A stretch of DNA of 44,408 nt from an uncultured Bacilli bacterium (GTDB taxonomy: Bacteria; Bacillota_I; Bacilli_A; RF39; UBA660). The DNA lies in assembly GCA_934085675.1 (NCBI GenBank), contig CAKOHH010000011.1, positions 1 to 44,408 on the forward strand, in the 5' to 3' direction. Each line of letters starts with the position of its first letter. Within the stretch, counting starts at the first letter, position 1. The notes below the pieces were generated by a model. That model made no database searches. It saw only the letters and a program-made list of their open reading frames with translations, and had not been told where the DNA came from. A program made the position numbers and the translations under genes. Of this stretch, positions 33,289-41,791 are shown piece by piece.

Positions 33289-34302
33289 TCACTTCTTTCT
33301 ATTTTTTTCTTTATGTTTCACGTCGATTACTTTTTTATTTTTTTTAGAAGTATCGTCTTTATCTAATATTTTCTTTATTAGATAATTTTGGAATACTGCA
33401 AAGCCATTAGTTACAATCCAGTAAAAAGCTATGGCGGTTGGTAATGAGAATGACGCAATGGAAATACTTACAATCATAAACATGAACATCATGTTCATTT
33501 GTTTCATCATTTCATCATTCTGAGTTGTTTTCATAGAATTTTTAAATGAAATATATGTCGTAAATACAATTAGGAAAATTAAGATTATATAGATATATTG
33601 TCCTTCACTTAAACCTTTCCAAGGTGTCATTCCTAAATTCATTCCAAATAATTCGCCTTCGAAAATAGCAGGCACTTTATTAATTGCAGATAAAAAGGCA
33701 AAGAATAATGGTATTTGAATAAGAGCAATTAGACATCCGGAAACAGGATTAATTTTATACTTTTGATAAACCATCATAGTTTCTTGACTTTTGGCCATCA
33801 TAGCGTCATTGTCTGTGCGACCCGCATATTTTTTTTCAATTCGGGCAATTTCAGGTTGCATTTGTTGCATTACTTTAGATTGACGCATACTTTTTAGTGA
33901 TAATGGAAACATGATTAAACGAATTAATAATCCTAATAAGATAACAGATATACCAAAGTTGTTAAATAAATAGCCTACTTTTAATAGTAGAAACGCTAAT
34001 GGTTTTACAAGTAAGGCTTGCCATAAACCTGAATATGCATTAGAGGTTGGTGTGAATTCCTCACAAGTAGGAAGATCACTTACTTTAACAGAAAGTTGAC
34101 CTTCATTTTCTTCATATATTTTATAAAGTTCTGTATCTTTTTCTGGTTGGCATAAAATATCTTTTTGAACACTTTGTCCTGTTGTTTCATTAACAATGAG
34201 TTTACCATTTTCATCTTTTAAATAATTATCATTGCCACATCCACCGGCTAAGCTAATTGTCAAAACCAGAATGATAGCTAAAAATTTATTTTTTATTTTC
34301 AT
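33289..34302 (-). CDS. yidC: Membrane protein insertase YidC/SpoIIIJ, lipoprotein type
   Basis: 337-residue insertase. A lipoprotein signal ends at the AGGC box (Cys22), then an external segment of about 60 residues, then five membrane helices (from about 88) with the conserved cytoplasmic hairpin including RQSKVMQQMQPEI. It inserts membrane proteins with or without SecYEG; the Bacillus version is SpoIIIJ, required for SpoIIIAE/SpoIIQ-linked sporulation. Its basic C-terminus fits ribosome contact. It overlaps rnpA by 17 nt. Confidence 0.95.
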   Translation of the reverse strand: MKIKNKFLAIILVLTISLAGGCGNDNYLKDENGKLIVNETTGQSVQKDILCQPEKDTELYKIYEENEGQLSVKVSDLPTCEEFTPTSNAYSGLWQALLVKPLAFLLLKVGYLFNNFGISVILLGLLIRLIMFPLSLKSMRQSKVMQQMQPEIARIEKKYAGRTDNDAMMAKSQETMMVYQKYKINPVSGCLIALIQIPLFFAFLSAINKVPAIFEGELFGMNLGMTPWKGLSEGQYIYIILIFLIVFTTYISFKNSMKTTQNDEMMKQMNMMFMFMIVSISIASFSLPTAIAFYWIVTNGFAVFQNYLIKKILDKDDTSKKNKKVIDVKHKEKNRKK

Positions 34303-34633
34303 ATTTTTCTTCCTTTACTTTAATCAAATCTTTAAAACTTTCATTTAATTCCTTAAAGCTTAAATTTTTTGAGTTCTCTTTCATTATTATAATATAATCT
34401 TTATTATTCAGCAACGACTTTTTATTTTCATCCAATATGACTCTCATGCGACGTTTTATTTTATTTCTTTCAACAGCATTTCCTAGTTTTTTTGATACTG
34501 CAATTCCAAAATGTGGATATTCATATTCACTCTTCCTAATATATAAGGCAAAATTTCTATTTTTAACGTAACGAGAGTTTTTAATAATATCTGTAAACTC
34601 TTGATGTTTTTTTATCATTTCTTTTTTCTTCAT
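34286..34633 (-). CDS. rnpA: Ribonuclease P protein component
   Basis: 115-residue basic protein of RNase P. The signature RNKIKRRMRVILDENK (about 61-76) is intact. The start is ATG 34631-34633 with AAGGAG upstream; a longer frame to 34663 runs through that ribosome binding site. It follows rpmH by about 40 nt. Confidence 0.94.
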   Translation of the reverse strand: MKKKEMIKKHQEFTDIIKNSRYVKNRNFALYIRKSEYEYPHFGIAVSKKLGNAVERNKIKRRMRVILDENKKSLLNNKDYIIIMKENSKNLSFKELNESFKDLIKVKEEKYENKK

Positions 34634-34675
34634 AAAAAACTCCTTCAAAAAAAAATTCCACATAAAAATTGTGGA

Positions 34676-34801
34676 TTATTTGCATAGTTCTTTGCGACCT
34701 TTTCTTCTTCTACTTTTTAAAATATTTGTTTTCTTTCTTGCAAAGAAGCCATGTTTTTTAGCTCTTTTTCTTTTATTAGGTTGATATGTTCCAATTTGCA
34801 T
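34676..34801 (-). CDS. rpmH: 50S ribosomal protein L34
   Basis: 41-residue L34, read as MQIGTYQPNKRKRAKKHGFF then a Lys/Arg-rich tail with SRRRKGRKELCK. The consensus start MKRTFQPN differs, but QPNKRKR and RRRKGRK are diagnostic. GAAGGAGGGG precedes the ATG. It is the gene adjoining oriC, as in most Bacteria. Confidence 0.96.
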   Translation of the reverse strand: MQIGTYQPNKRKRAKKHGFFARKKTNILKSRRRKGRKELCK

Positions 34802-34835
34802 AATTCTCCCCTCCTTCGTCATAAAATGCTCCCTT

Positions 34836-34865
34836 ATTATAATATCAATATCAAAGGAAAGTCAA
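34836..34865 (-). promoter_or_regulatory. rpmH-rnpA promoter
   Basis: Minus-strand -35 TTGACT (complement of 34860-34865) and -10 TATAAT (complement of 34836-34841) with an 18-bp spacer, about 35 nt before the rpmH ATG. Confidence 0.75.
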
Positions 34866-34925
34866 TCATTTATTTTAAAACCCTAAATATATAAACTCTA
34901 AAGCAAAAATAAGCATTATTTCAAA

Positions 34926-35180
34926 AGTTATTCACATTAATAATGTTAATTTTACCATCTATGTGGATAACTTTTGATTTATCCACATAGATTTGGCACT
35001 TTATCCACACCAAATGTGCATAACTTTGTGGATAATTTTTAGCCTTTAAGGCCGATAAAATCTAGATTTTCGAAAGTTATCCACATTATCCACATTTACT
35101 ATAATTCACATTATCCACTTTTTTGTGAATTTTGTTGATAGTGTGAATTAACCGAATGTTGATAGTGTGGATAAGTCTTT
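34926..35180. other. oriC: Replication origin oriC, upstream DnaA-box region
   Basis: Seven exact TTATCCACA DnaA boxes: plus strand at 34979, 35001, 35077 and 35086; minus strand at 34962, 35027 and 35166. One-mismatch boxes lie at 34928, 35015 and 35111. The paired boxes at 35077-35094 are directly adjacent. The block 34961-35094 is repeated downstream of dnaA. A GCCTTTAAGGC dyad is between the boxes. Confidence 0.95.
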
Positions 35181-35221
35181 AAAACATAATGTTTATAGGG
35201 TTTTATAGCCATATTAAAATG

Positions 35222-35250
35222 TTGATAATTTGTGAATAATATGTTAGTAT
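35222..35250 (+). promoter_or_regulatory. dnaA promoter
   Basis: TTGATA (35222-35227) and TAGTAT (35245-35250) with exact 17-bp spacing, about 70 nt before the dnaA start. Confidence 0.65.
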
Positions 35251-35320
35251 GAATTTTGTTCTTTTAAAACTTTAGAAAAAAGTGTAGAATATGGTTAGCA
35301 AAAACGAGTGGGGTGGTGAA

Positions 35321-36715
35321 ATGGAGCAAAACAAATTGTGGGAATCAATACTTAATGAAATATATCCTGAAGTTAACTCAGCTTCATTTCATGCCTGGTT
35401 TCATGATTTAAAATTAATAAAAATACAAGACAATAAGGTATATATACAAGTACCTATGGAAATTCATAAGAGAATTCTTACAACAAACTATTATAATTTA
35501 ATTGACGATGCTTTCTATAAAATAACAAACCATAATTATGATTTCGAATTTTTATTAAAAGAAGAGATTGAAGAAAACCACTTAGCACCAGAGACAAATC
35601 AAACCGATACGGATATAAAAAAAGAAAACAACGATGATATTGTGCTCAATAATTCTGAAGAATCATCTGAAGAGTGGGAAACAAACCTTATTCCAGAATT
35701 AAACTTTGATAATTATGTCGTAGGAGATTCTAATAGACTTGCTAAAACAGCAGGTATGATAGTAGCTGAACAACCTGGTAAGGTTCATAACCCGCTATTT
35801 ATCTATGGAAAAAGTGGTCTTGGAAAAACACATTTAATGCATGCGATAGGAAATTATATTGTTGCCCATTCTAAAAAGAAAGTTTTATACACAACAAGCG
35901 AGATGTTTAAAGATGATTATATCAATATATCTAATTCTGAAAACAAAGGTAACAATATTCAAGTATTGGCAAATTTTAAAAGAAAATATCGTGATGTAGA
36001 CGTACTAATCATTGATGATATTCAATATTTAGTTGGGGCTGAAAAAACTCAGCAAGAATTTTTCCACACATTTAACGCACTTCATCAAGCTAATAAGCAA
36101 ATTATTATTAGTTCTGATAGAAGTCCTGATGATTTAAAACTTTTAGAAGAAAGACTGCGAAGTCGATTTATGTGGGGTTTGCCTGTCGACATTTATCCAC
36201 CTGATTTTGAATTAAGGTGCAAAATAATTAAAGCAAAATTAAAAAATATGAGTATTTGCACCATTATAGATGAAGATGTTATTGAATACATCGCTAATAG
36301 TTGTCAAAATGATGTTAGATTTTTGGAAGGAGCACTTAATCGCTTAATGGCTTACACAGCTATGATTGTTCCTGAGAAAATAACTTTAAATTTTGCCATT
36401 GAAGCTTTAGCTGACTTTTCAAACGTTTATAAATCAAATAGTATTGAGTCCATCCAAAAAGCTGTGGCAGATTATTACAAAATTAGTATTGATGATTTAA
36501 AAGGAAAAAAAAGAAGTAATGATATTGCTTATCCAAGACAGGTTGCTATGTATCTGTGTCGTTCCTTAACAGAGGAAAATCTTAATAGAATAGGGCTTGA
36601 ATTTGGAGGAAGAGATCATTCTACAGTTATTCATGCTTGTGATAAAATATCTGACGAATTAAAAGATAATAAAAACTTAGAAAATGTAATAAATGATATA
36701 AAAAATAAAATGTAG
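35321..36715 (+). CDS. dnaA: Chromosomal replication initiator DnaA
   Basis: 464-residue initiator. Domain I (about 1-80), an acidic linker domain II (80-125), the AAA+ domain III with GKSGLGKT at 163-170 and LIIDDIQYL, and domain IV with FGGRDHSTVIHA, the DnaA-box signature. I start at ATG 35321 with GGGTGGTGA upstream; an ATG 30 nt earlier is in frame but lacks a good site and would place that sequence within the gene. DnaA boxes lie on both sides. Confidence 0.97.
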   Translation: MEQNKLWESILNEIYPEVNSASFHAWFHDLKLIKIQDNKVYIQVPMEIHKRILTTNYYNLIDDAFYKITNHNYDFEFLLKEEIEENHLAPETNQTDTDIKKENNDDIVLNNSEESSEEWETNLIPELNFDNYVVGDSNRLAKTAGMIVAEQPGKVHNPLFIYGKSGLGKTHLMHAIGNYIVAHSKKKVLYTTSEMFKDDYINISNSENKGNNIQVLANFKRKYRDVDVLIIDDIQYLVGAEKTQQEFFHTFNALHQANKQIIISSDRSPDDLKLLEERLRSRFMWGLPVDIYPPDFELRCKIIKAKLKNMSICTIIDEDVIEYIANSCQNDVRFLEGALNRLMAYTAMIVPEKITLNFAIEALADFSNVYKSNSIESIQKAVADYYKISIDDLKGKKRSNDIAYPRQVAMYLCRSLTEENLNRIGLEFGGRDHSTVIHACDKISDELKDNKNLENVINDIKNKM

Positions 36716-36726
36716 ATTTGACCCAA

Positions 36727-36880
36727 TGTGGATAACTTTTGATTTATCCACATTCAATGTGAATAACTTTGTGGATAACATTTGGCTTTTAAAGCCGATA
36801 AAACCTAGTTTTCTTAAAGTTATCCACATTATCCACATCTATATTATTATTAATATATATTATATAATAAAAAAGAAAGA
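36727..36880. other. oriC: Second oriC block and putative DNA unwinding element
   Basis: Five exact DnaA boxes (minus: 36727, 36770; plus: 36744, 36820, 36829) plus one near-match at 36758, copying the spacing of the block upstream of dnaA. The adjacent boxes at 36820-36837 are followed by three TTA trinucleotides (36844-36852) and an A+T-only stretch to about 36873. This is the arrangement of DnaA boxes, DnaA-trios and duplex-opening region known from Bacillus. Confidence 0.85.
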
Positions 36881-36889
36881 GGAGATTTT

Positions 36890-38008
36890 ATGAAATTTGC
36901 AATTGAAAAAAGTATATTATTAGAAAATTTAAACAATGTGGTTAAAGGAATATCCACTAAAAATGTTATTCCTGTATTAAATGGGATTAAATTCGAATTA
37001 AAAAATGAAGGTTTAACTCTAATGGCTAGTGATAGTGAACTTACTGTAGAAACATTTATAGAAAGCAAGAGTATTACCAACATAGAAAAAACAGGAACTA
37101 TTATTATAAGCAGTAAATATATTTTAGATATTATTAGAAAGATGCCTAGTGATATTATTAATTTTGAAATGATGGATGGTTTAAAAATCAAAATTTATTC
37201 TGAATTTAACCAATATAATTTAAATTGTTTAGATCCTAGTGATTATCCAAGTATTAAATTATTAACCCAAAAAGACCCTATTATAATAAAAGCCTCAATT
37301 TTAAAGGAACTTATCAACCAAACAAGTTTTGCTATTTCAACACAAGAGTTACGTCCAATTTTAACAGGCTTAAATTTAAAAATAAATGGTGATTTATTAG
37401 AATGTATTGCAACTGATTCTTACAGATTAGCAAAGAAAAATATAAAATTACCAAATCCGGTAGTAGGGGATGTAAATATTGTTATCCCAGGTAAGAATGT
37501 TACTGAATTAGAACATATTCTTGTGGATGATGAAGATGTTTATATACATGTATTTAATAACAGAGTATTATTCCAATATAAAAATATTAAATTTCAAACA
37601 AATATTTTAAGTGGAAGTTATCCAAATACAGCAAATTTAATCCCTACAGAATTCGAAATCATTGTTCAAAGTAAAAAAAGTGATTTTATGGGGGCAGTAG
37701 ACAGAGCTGCTTTGTTAACTCAAGGTAAAGACAAAAATATAATTAAAATGAAAATAGAAAATAAAGAAATGACAATTCATTCTTTTGCTTCTGAAATAGG
37801 AAAAACAGAAGAAAAAATTAAAATTGACACGAGTGAAACATCAAATATCGACATTTCTTTTAGTGCAAAATATATGATGGAAGCCTTAAAAACTATTAAA
37901 GATGAAGATATTTTAATTCTTTTAAATAATGATGTTAAACCCCTTGTTATTAAGTCATTAACAGATGAATCACTTATTCAATTAATTTTACCTATTAAAA
38001 CTTATTAA
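36890..38008 (+). CDS. dnaN: DNA polymerase III subunit beta (sliding clamp)
   Basis: 372-residue beta clamp with three topologically similar domains. Typical features are MKFAIEKSILLENLNNVVKG at the start and the C-terminal LILPIKTY (the clamp C-terminal peptide). RGT-like ELRPILTGLNL and DSYRLAKKN are conserved. The ribosome binding site is GAGGAG. It is followed by a terminator, so comK and recF are not simply the rest of a dnaN operon. Confidence 0.97.
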   Translation: MKFAIEKSILLENLNNVVKGISTKNVIPVLNGIKFELKNEGLTLMASDSELTVETFIESKSITNIEKTGTIIISSKYILDIIRKMPSDIINFEMMDGLKIKIYSEFNQYNLNCLDPSDYPSIKLLTQKDPIIIKASILKELINQTSFAISTQELRPILTGLNLKINGDLLECIATDSYRLAKKNIKLPNPVVGDVNIVIPGKNVTELEHILVDDEDVYIHVFNNRVLFQYKNIKFQTNILSGSYPNTANLIPTEFEIIVQSKKSDFMGAVDRAALLTQGKDKNIIKMKIENKEMTIHSFASEIGKTEEKIKIDTSETSNIDISFSAKYMMEALKTIKDEDILILLNNDVKPLVIKSLTDESLIQLILPIKTY

Positions 38009-38025
38009 TTAATAACTAAAAAAAC

Positions 38026-38062
38026 AACTTTAAATAAATTCTAATTAAAAAGTTGTTTTTTT
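38026..38062 (+). terminator. Terminator of dnaN
   Basis: An AACAACTT ... AAGTTGTT hairpin followed by T run, 20 nt after the dnaN stop. Confidence 0.75.
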
Positions 38063-38088
38063 TGTCTTTTTCCTTAAAGAAAAGTAGT

Positions 38089-38125
38089 AAAATAATGTTT
38101 TTCAATCATAAAAAAAAACATTATT
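38089..38125 (+). promoter_or_regulatory. Possible ComK box dyad upstream of comK
   Basis: AAAATAATGTTTT at 38089-38101 is an exact match to the AAAA-N5-TTTT AT-box bound by ComK. A 12-bp inverted repeat (38091-38102 with 38114-38125) extends over it, and a partial box (AAAA-N5-CATT) starts 8 bp after it, the type-1 K-box spacing. In an AT-rich genome such matches occur by chance. Confidence 0.35.
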
Positions 38126-38219
38126 CAATTAATTTTTTAAATTCCTCTTTTTTCGACAAATTTTTTTCATTACAGGTGTTAGTCTAGAAACAATTTTTCA
38201 ATTTGAAGGGGGAATTTGA

Positions 38220-38699
38220 ATGAAAAATTATGAAATTAATGCGGATACATTGGCACTTATACCAATAAATAATAACACGGTTAAAGTCTACGAAGAGGAT
38301 GAAGAATTTTTAGTTAATAAAAATGTAAATCAAATCATGGAAGACAGTTGTAAATATTTTGGAAGTACTTTAGAAGGAAGAAAAAAAGGCACGGAGGCAA
38401 TGATTGGCTTAAATTACAAAGCTCCTATCATTGTGGAAGAAACGAATGAATTAATCTTTTTTCCAATGAATTCTTCACGTTATCACGATACTCCGTGGAT
38501 AAGTTTAAAACATATAAAAAAATATTATAAATCAGATGAGGGAATCGTGATAGAATTTCTCAATGACAAAAAAATAATTTTAAATATTTCATTTGGAATT
38601 TTAGATAATCAAGTTTTACGTGCAACGCGTTTAGAAAGTGCTTTAAGAGGGCGAAAAATAAGAAAAAACCGTTTAAAAAAACAAGAAACTATGTTATAA
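38220..38699 (+). CDS. comK: ComK-family competence transcription factor
   Basis: 159-residue ComK homolog. Diagnostic stretches are DSCKYFGSTLEGRKKGT (42-58), APIIVEETNELIFFP (68-82), WISLKHIK (93-100) and DNQVLRA (129-135), which align with Bacillus ComK as I remember it. ComK activates DNA-uptake genes and itself. Bacillus ComK is 192 residues; this one ends at KKQETML, aligned with the KRQEFML start of the FMLYPK peptide recognised by MecA, so that degron and tail are missing. It replaces yaaA between dnaN and recF. The ribosome binding site is GGGGGAA. The stop overlaps a -10-like TATAAT. Confidence 0.85.
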   Translation: MKNYEINADTLALIPINNNTVKVYEEDEEFLVNKNVNQIMEDSCKYFGSTLEGRKKGTEAMIGLNYKAPIIVEETNELIFFPMNSSRYHDTPWISLKHIKKYYKSDEGIVIEFLNDKKIILNISFGILDNQVLRATRLESALRGRKIRKNRLKKQETML

Positions 38700-38700
38700 T
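38672..38700 (+). promoter_or_regulatory. Possible recF-gyrB-gyrA promoter at the comK stop
   Basis: TTTAAA (38672-38677) and TATAAT (38695-38700) with 17-bp spacing, the -10 containing the comK stop codon. The -35 is weak. Confidence 0.45.
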
Positions 38701-38765
38701 CTTTTCAGGTATCGGAGTATTATGTTACCTATTATTTTTCTTAAAATCAAATTTAGGGGGTATTT

Positions 38766-39869
38766 ATGAGAATTAATAGTTTAACTTTATTAAATTTTCG
38801 TAATTATGAACATCTTCATATAGAATTTGATAAAAAATTAAATTTGATTTACGGGAAAAATGGTTCGGGAAAAACAAACCTTGTTGAAGCCATCTACGTG
38901 CTTTTTTTAACTCGTAGTTTTCGAATTACTAACGAAAAAAATCTTATTGCTTTTTCCAAAGATGTTTCACGTATTGAAGGAAATATCGAAAAAAAAGGTG
39001 CCTTTAATTACCGTGTTTATCTTACTAAAGAAGGTAAAACAGTAAAAATAAATGGTGAAAAAATCAAGAAAATAAGTGATTATATTACTAATATTGCTTT
39101 AGTTTTGTTTCATCCTGATGATTTAAAGTTTATTAAAGATGCTCCAAGTACCCGCAGAAAAACTTTAAATATTTCTATTTCTTTAATTGATATCTCTTAT
39201 TTAAGAGCACTTAATCAATATCAGATACTTTTAAAGCAAAGAAATGCCTATTTAAGGCAAATGGTGATTGATTCTACTCAGCCGTCAGAATATTTAAATA
39301 TTTTGACCTCAAAACTTATTGAGTTTGGCTATGAAATTTATCAAAAAAGATTAGATTTTATCACAAATATGCAAAAATATATTGCCGATGTTTACAAAAA
39401 AATAACAAATTTAGATAATTTAGAAATTTTATACCATTCACAGTATGCTAAATTATCTAAAGAGCAGATTGAAGAATTGTACACCAAAAATTTTGAAAAA
39501 GATTTAAGATTTGGTAAAACGACGATTGGCATTCATATGGATGATTTATGCTTTTTATTAGCTGGTAAAGATTTAAAAGATTATGGTAGTGAAGGTCAAC
39601 AGAAAAATGCAATTATTGCTTATAAATTTAGTGAATTAGAAATATTTAAAGAGAAAACAGGAAATTATCCACTATTGATTTTAGATGATTTGTTTAGTGA
39701 ACTGGATATCGAAAAAATAGAAAATATTTTGGAACTATTAAAGCCAAATGTTCAGACATTTATTACGACAACAGAACTTAATACCTTTAATTTTTTGAAA
39801 AAATTTTCTTATAAGGAATTTGAAATTAATAATGGACAAATTGTAAAGGAGAGTAACCATGGAAAATGA
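38766..39869 (+). CDS. recF: DNA recombination/repair protein RecF
   Basis: 367-residue SMC-like ATPase that loads RecA at gaps. Walker A GKNGSGKTN (about 30-38), signature YGSEGQQKN (about 276-284), Walker B LLILDDLFSELD (about 299-310). The start has AGGGGG upstream. It overlaps gyrB by 11 nt. Order comK-recF-gyrB-gyrA. Confidence 0.96.
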   Translation: MRINSLTLLNFRNYEHLHIEFDKKLNLIYGKNGSGKTNLVEAIYVLFLTRSFRITNEKNLIAFSKDVSRIEGNIEKKGAFNYRVYLTKEGKTVKINGEKIKKISDYITNIALVLFHPDDLKFIKDAPSTRRKTLNISISLIDISYLRALNQYQILLKQRNAYLRQMVIDSTQPSEYLNILTSKLIEFGYEIYQKRLDFITNMQKYIADVYKKITNLDNLEILYHSQYAKLSKEQIEELYTKNFEKDLRFGKTTIGIHMDDLCFLLAGKDLKDYGSEGQQKNAIIAYKFSELEIFKEKTGNYPLLILDDLFSELDIEKIENILELLKPNVQTFITTTELNTFNFLKKFSYKEFEINNGQIVKESNHGK

Positions 39870-41781
39870 AAAAGTTGAACACTATAGTGACAGTGATATT
39901 CAAGTTTTAGAAGGTCTTGAAGCAGTTAGAAAAAGACCTGGTATGTACATTGGTAATACAAATGAAGCTGGATTACACCATCTTGTTTGGGAAATTGTCG
40001 ATAATGCTGTAGATGAAGCCTTAGCAGGATATTGTGATGATATCGAAGTTGAAATAGGTAAAGGCAATGTTATTACTGTTAAAGATGATGGACGTGGTAT
40101 GCCAACCGGTACAAATAGTAAAACTGGATTATCCACGATTGAAACTATTTTTACCGTATTACACGCCGGAGGAAAATTTGGCGGTGGCGGATACAAAGTA
40201 TCAGGTGGACTTCATGGTGTAGGTGCCAGTGTTGTAAATGCGTTATCTGACTGGCTAGAAGTAAGAGTTTATCGTGGTGGTAATGTATATTTTATGCGTT
40301 TTGAAAATGGTGGTCATCCTGTAGAACCATTAAAAATTGTGGATAAGTGTAGCGAGGATAGAACTGGTACAACTGTTACCTTTCATGCTGATCCTACATG
40401 TTTTGATACAACGGTTTATAACTGGGATATCTTATATAAACGTTTACAAGAAATGGCTTTTTTGAATAAAGGAATACGCATTACATTAATTGACCATCGA
40501 GAAGATGAAAAGAAAGAAATTTTTCATTATAATGGTGGAATTATTGAATATGTTAGTATGCTTAACAAAAATAAAACTCCATTATTTGACGATGTTATTT
40601 ATGTCGAAGGAAGAGAGGATGACGTTTTAATTGAAGTTGCCTTACAATATAACGATTCCTATAATTCTCAAATTTATTCTTTTACAAATAATATTCACAC
40701 TACAGAAGGTGGAACACACGAAGATGGTGTTAAACAAGCCTTATCTCGAGTTATCAACAATTATGCTAAGAGTAATAAGATTTTAAAAGATAACGACGAC
40801 AGTATTACAGGCGAAGATACAAGAGAAGGTCTCGTGATGATTGTTTCTTGTAAACATCCAAATCCTCAATTTGAAGGTCAAACAAAGACTAAGCTAGGTA
40901 ATAGTGAAGTTAGAAAAATTGCAAGCGATATTTTCTCTAATGGTTTAGAACGATTCTTAATGGAAAATCCTGATGCAGCCCGTGCAATTGTGGATAAGTG
41001 CATGACAGCCTCAAGAGCTCGTTTAGCAGCAAAAAAAGCTCGTGAATTAACACGCCGTAAAACAGCCTTAGACGGCTTTAATACCATTGGTAAACTATCT
41101 GACTGTACAAGTAAAGATGCTTCTATTTCAGAAATATTTTTAGTCGAAGGAGATAGTGCCGGCGGTTCTGCCAAAGACGCTAGAATCCCTAAAACTCAGG
41201 CAATTCTACCTTTAAGAGGTAAAATATTAAATGTTGAAAAAGCTCGTCTTGATAGAGCTCTAGCAAACGAAGAAATTAGAACTATTATTACCGCATTTGG
41301 TACAGGAATAGGCGATGATTTTGATTTATCAAAATTACGTTATCATAAGATCATTATCATGACCGATGCCGATGTTGATGGAGATCATATCAGAATATTG
41401 TTATTAACTTTATTTTATCGTTTCTTTAGACCTATTGTTGAAGCTGGTCATGTTTACGCTGCTCAACCACCTTTATATAAAGTGGTATATGGTAAAACAA
41501 TAAAATATGTTCAAACTGATGAAGAATTAGCAGAATATCGTGCTTCATTGCCACCAAATGCCAAACCTATTGTTAATCGTTTCAAAGGTTTAGGTGAAAT
41601 GGACGCAATTGACTTAAGAAATACAACTATGCACATTGAAAATCGTGTGTTAAAAAGAATTACTGTAGAAGATACGATGGCCGCAGATCAAGTTTTCTCT
41701 GATTTAATGGGAGATGACGTTTCTCCAAGAAAAACATTTATTGAACAAAATGCAAGATTTGCTGAAAATCTAGATATTTAG
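39859..41781 (+). CDS. gyrB: DNA gyrase subunit B
   Basis: 640-residue ATPase subunit. GHKL motif EIVDNAVDEALAGYCDD, G-rich lid GGKFGGGGYKVSGGLHGVGASVVNALS, TOPRIM acidic residues in VEGDSAGGSAKDAR and TDADVDGDHI. Gyrase rather than topoisomerase IV is favoured by context with recF and gyrA. AAGGAG site upstream inside recF. Confidence 0.97.
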   Translation: MENEKVEHYSDSDIQVLEGLEAVRKRPGMYIGNTNEAGLHHLVWEIVDNAVDEALAGYCDDIEVEIGKGNVITVKDDGRGMPTGTNSKTGLSTIETIFTVLHAGGKFGGGGYKVSGGLHGVGASVVNALSDWLEVRVYRGGNVYFMRFENGGHPVEPLKIVDKCSEDRTGTTVTFHADPTCFDTTVYNWDILYKRLQEMAFLNKGIRITLIDHREDEKKEIFHYNGGIIEYVSMLNKNKTPLFDDVIYVEGREDDVLIEVALQYNDSYNSQIYSFTNNIHTTEGGTHEDGVKQALSRVINNYAKSNKILKDNDDSITGEDTREGLVMIVSCKHPNPQFEGQTKTKLGNSEVRKIASDIFSNGLERFLMENPDAARAIVDKCMTASRARLAAKKARELTRRKTALDGFNTIGKLSDCTSKDASISEIFLVEGDSAGGSAKDARIPKTQAILPLRGKILNVEKARLDRALANEEIRTIITAFGTGIGDDFDLSKLRYHKIIIMTDADVDGDHIRILLLTLFYRFFRPIVEAGHVYAAQPPLYKVVYGKTIKYVQTDEELAEYRASLPPNAKPIVNRFKGLGEMDAIDLRNTTMHIENRVLKRITVEDTMAADQVFSDLMGDDVSPRKTFIEQNARFAENLDI

Positions 41782-41791
41782 GAGGTTTAGT

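Noticed and set aside
33314..33329. TGTTTCACGT half-palindrome in the 3' end of yidC resembling parS
   Set aside because: Only the left ten bases match; the right half reads CGATTA in place of GAAACA, so it is not a palindrome. It could be a degenerate site but is not supported.
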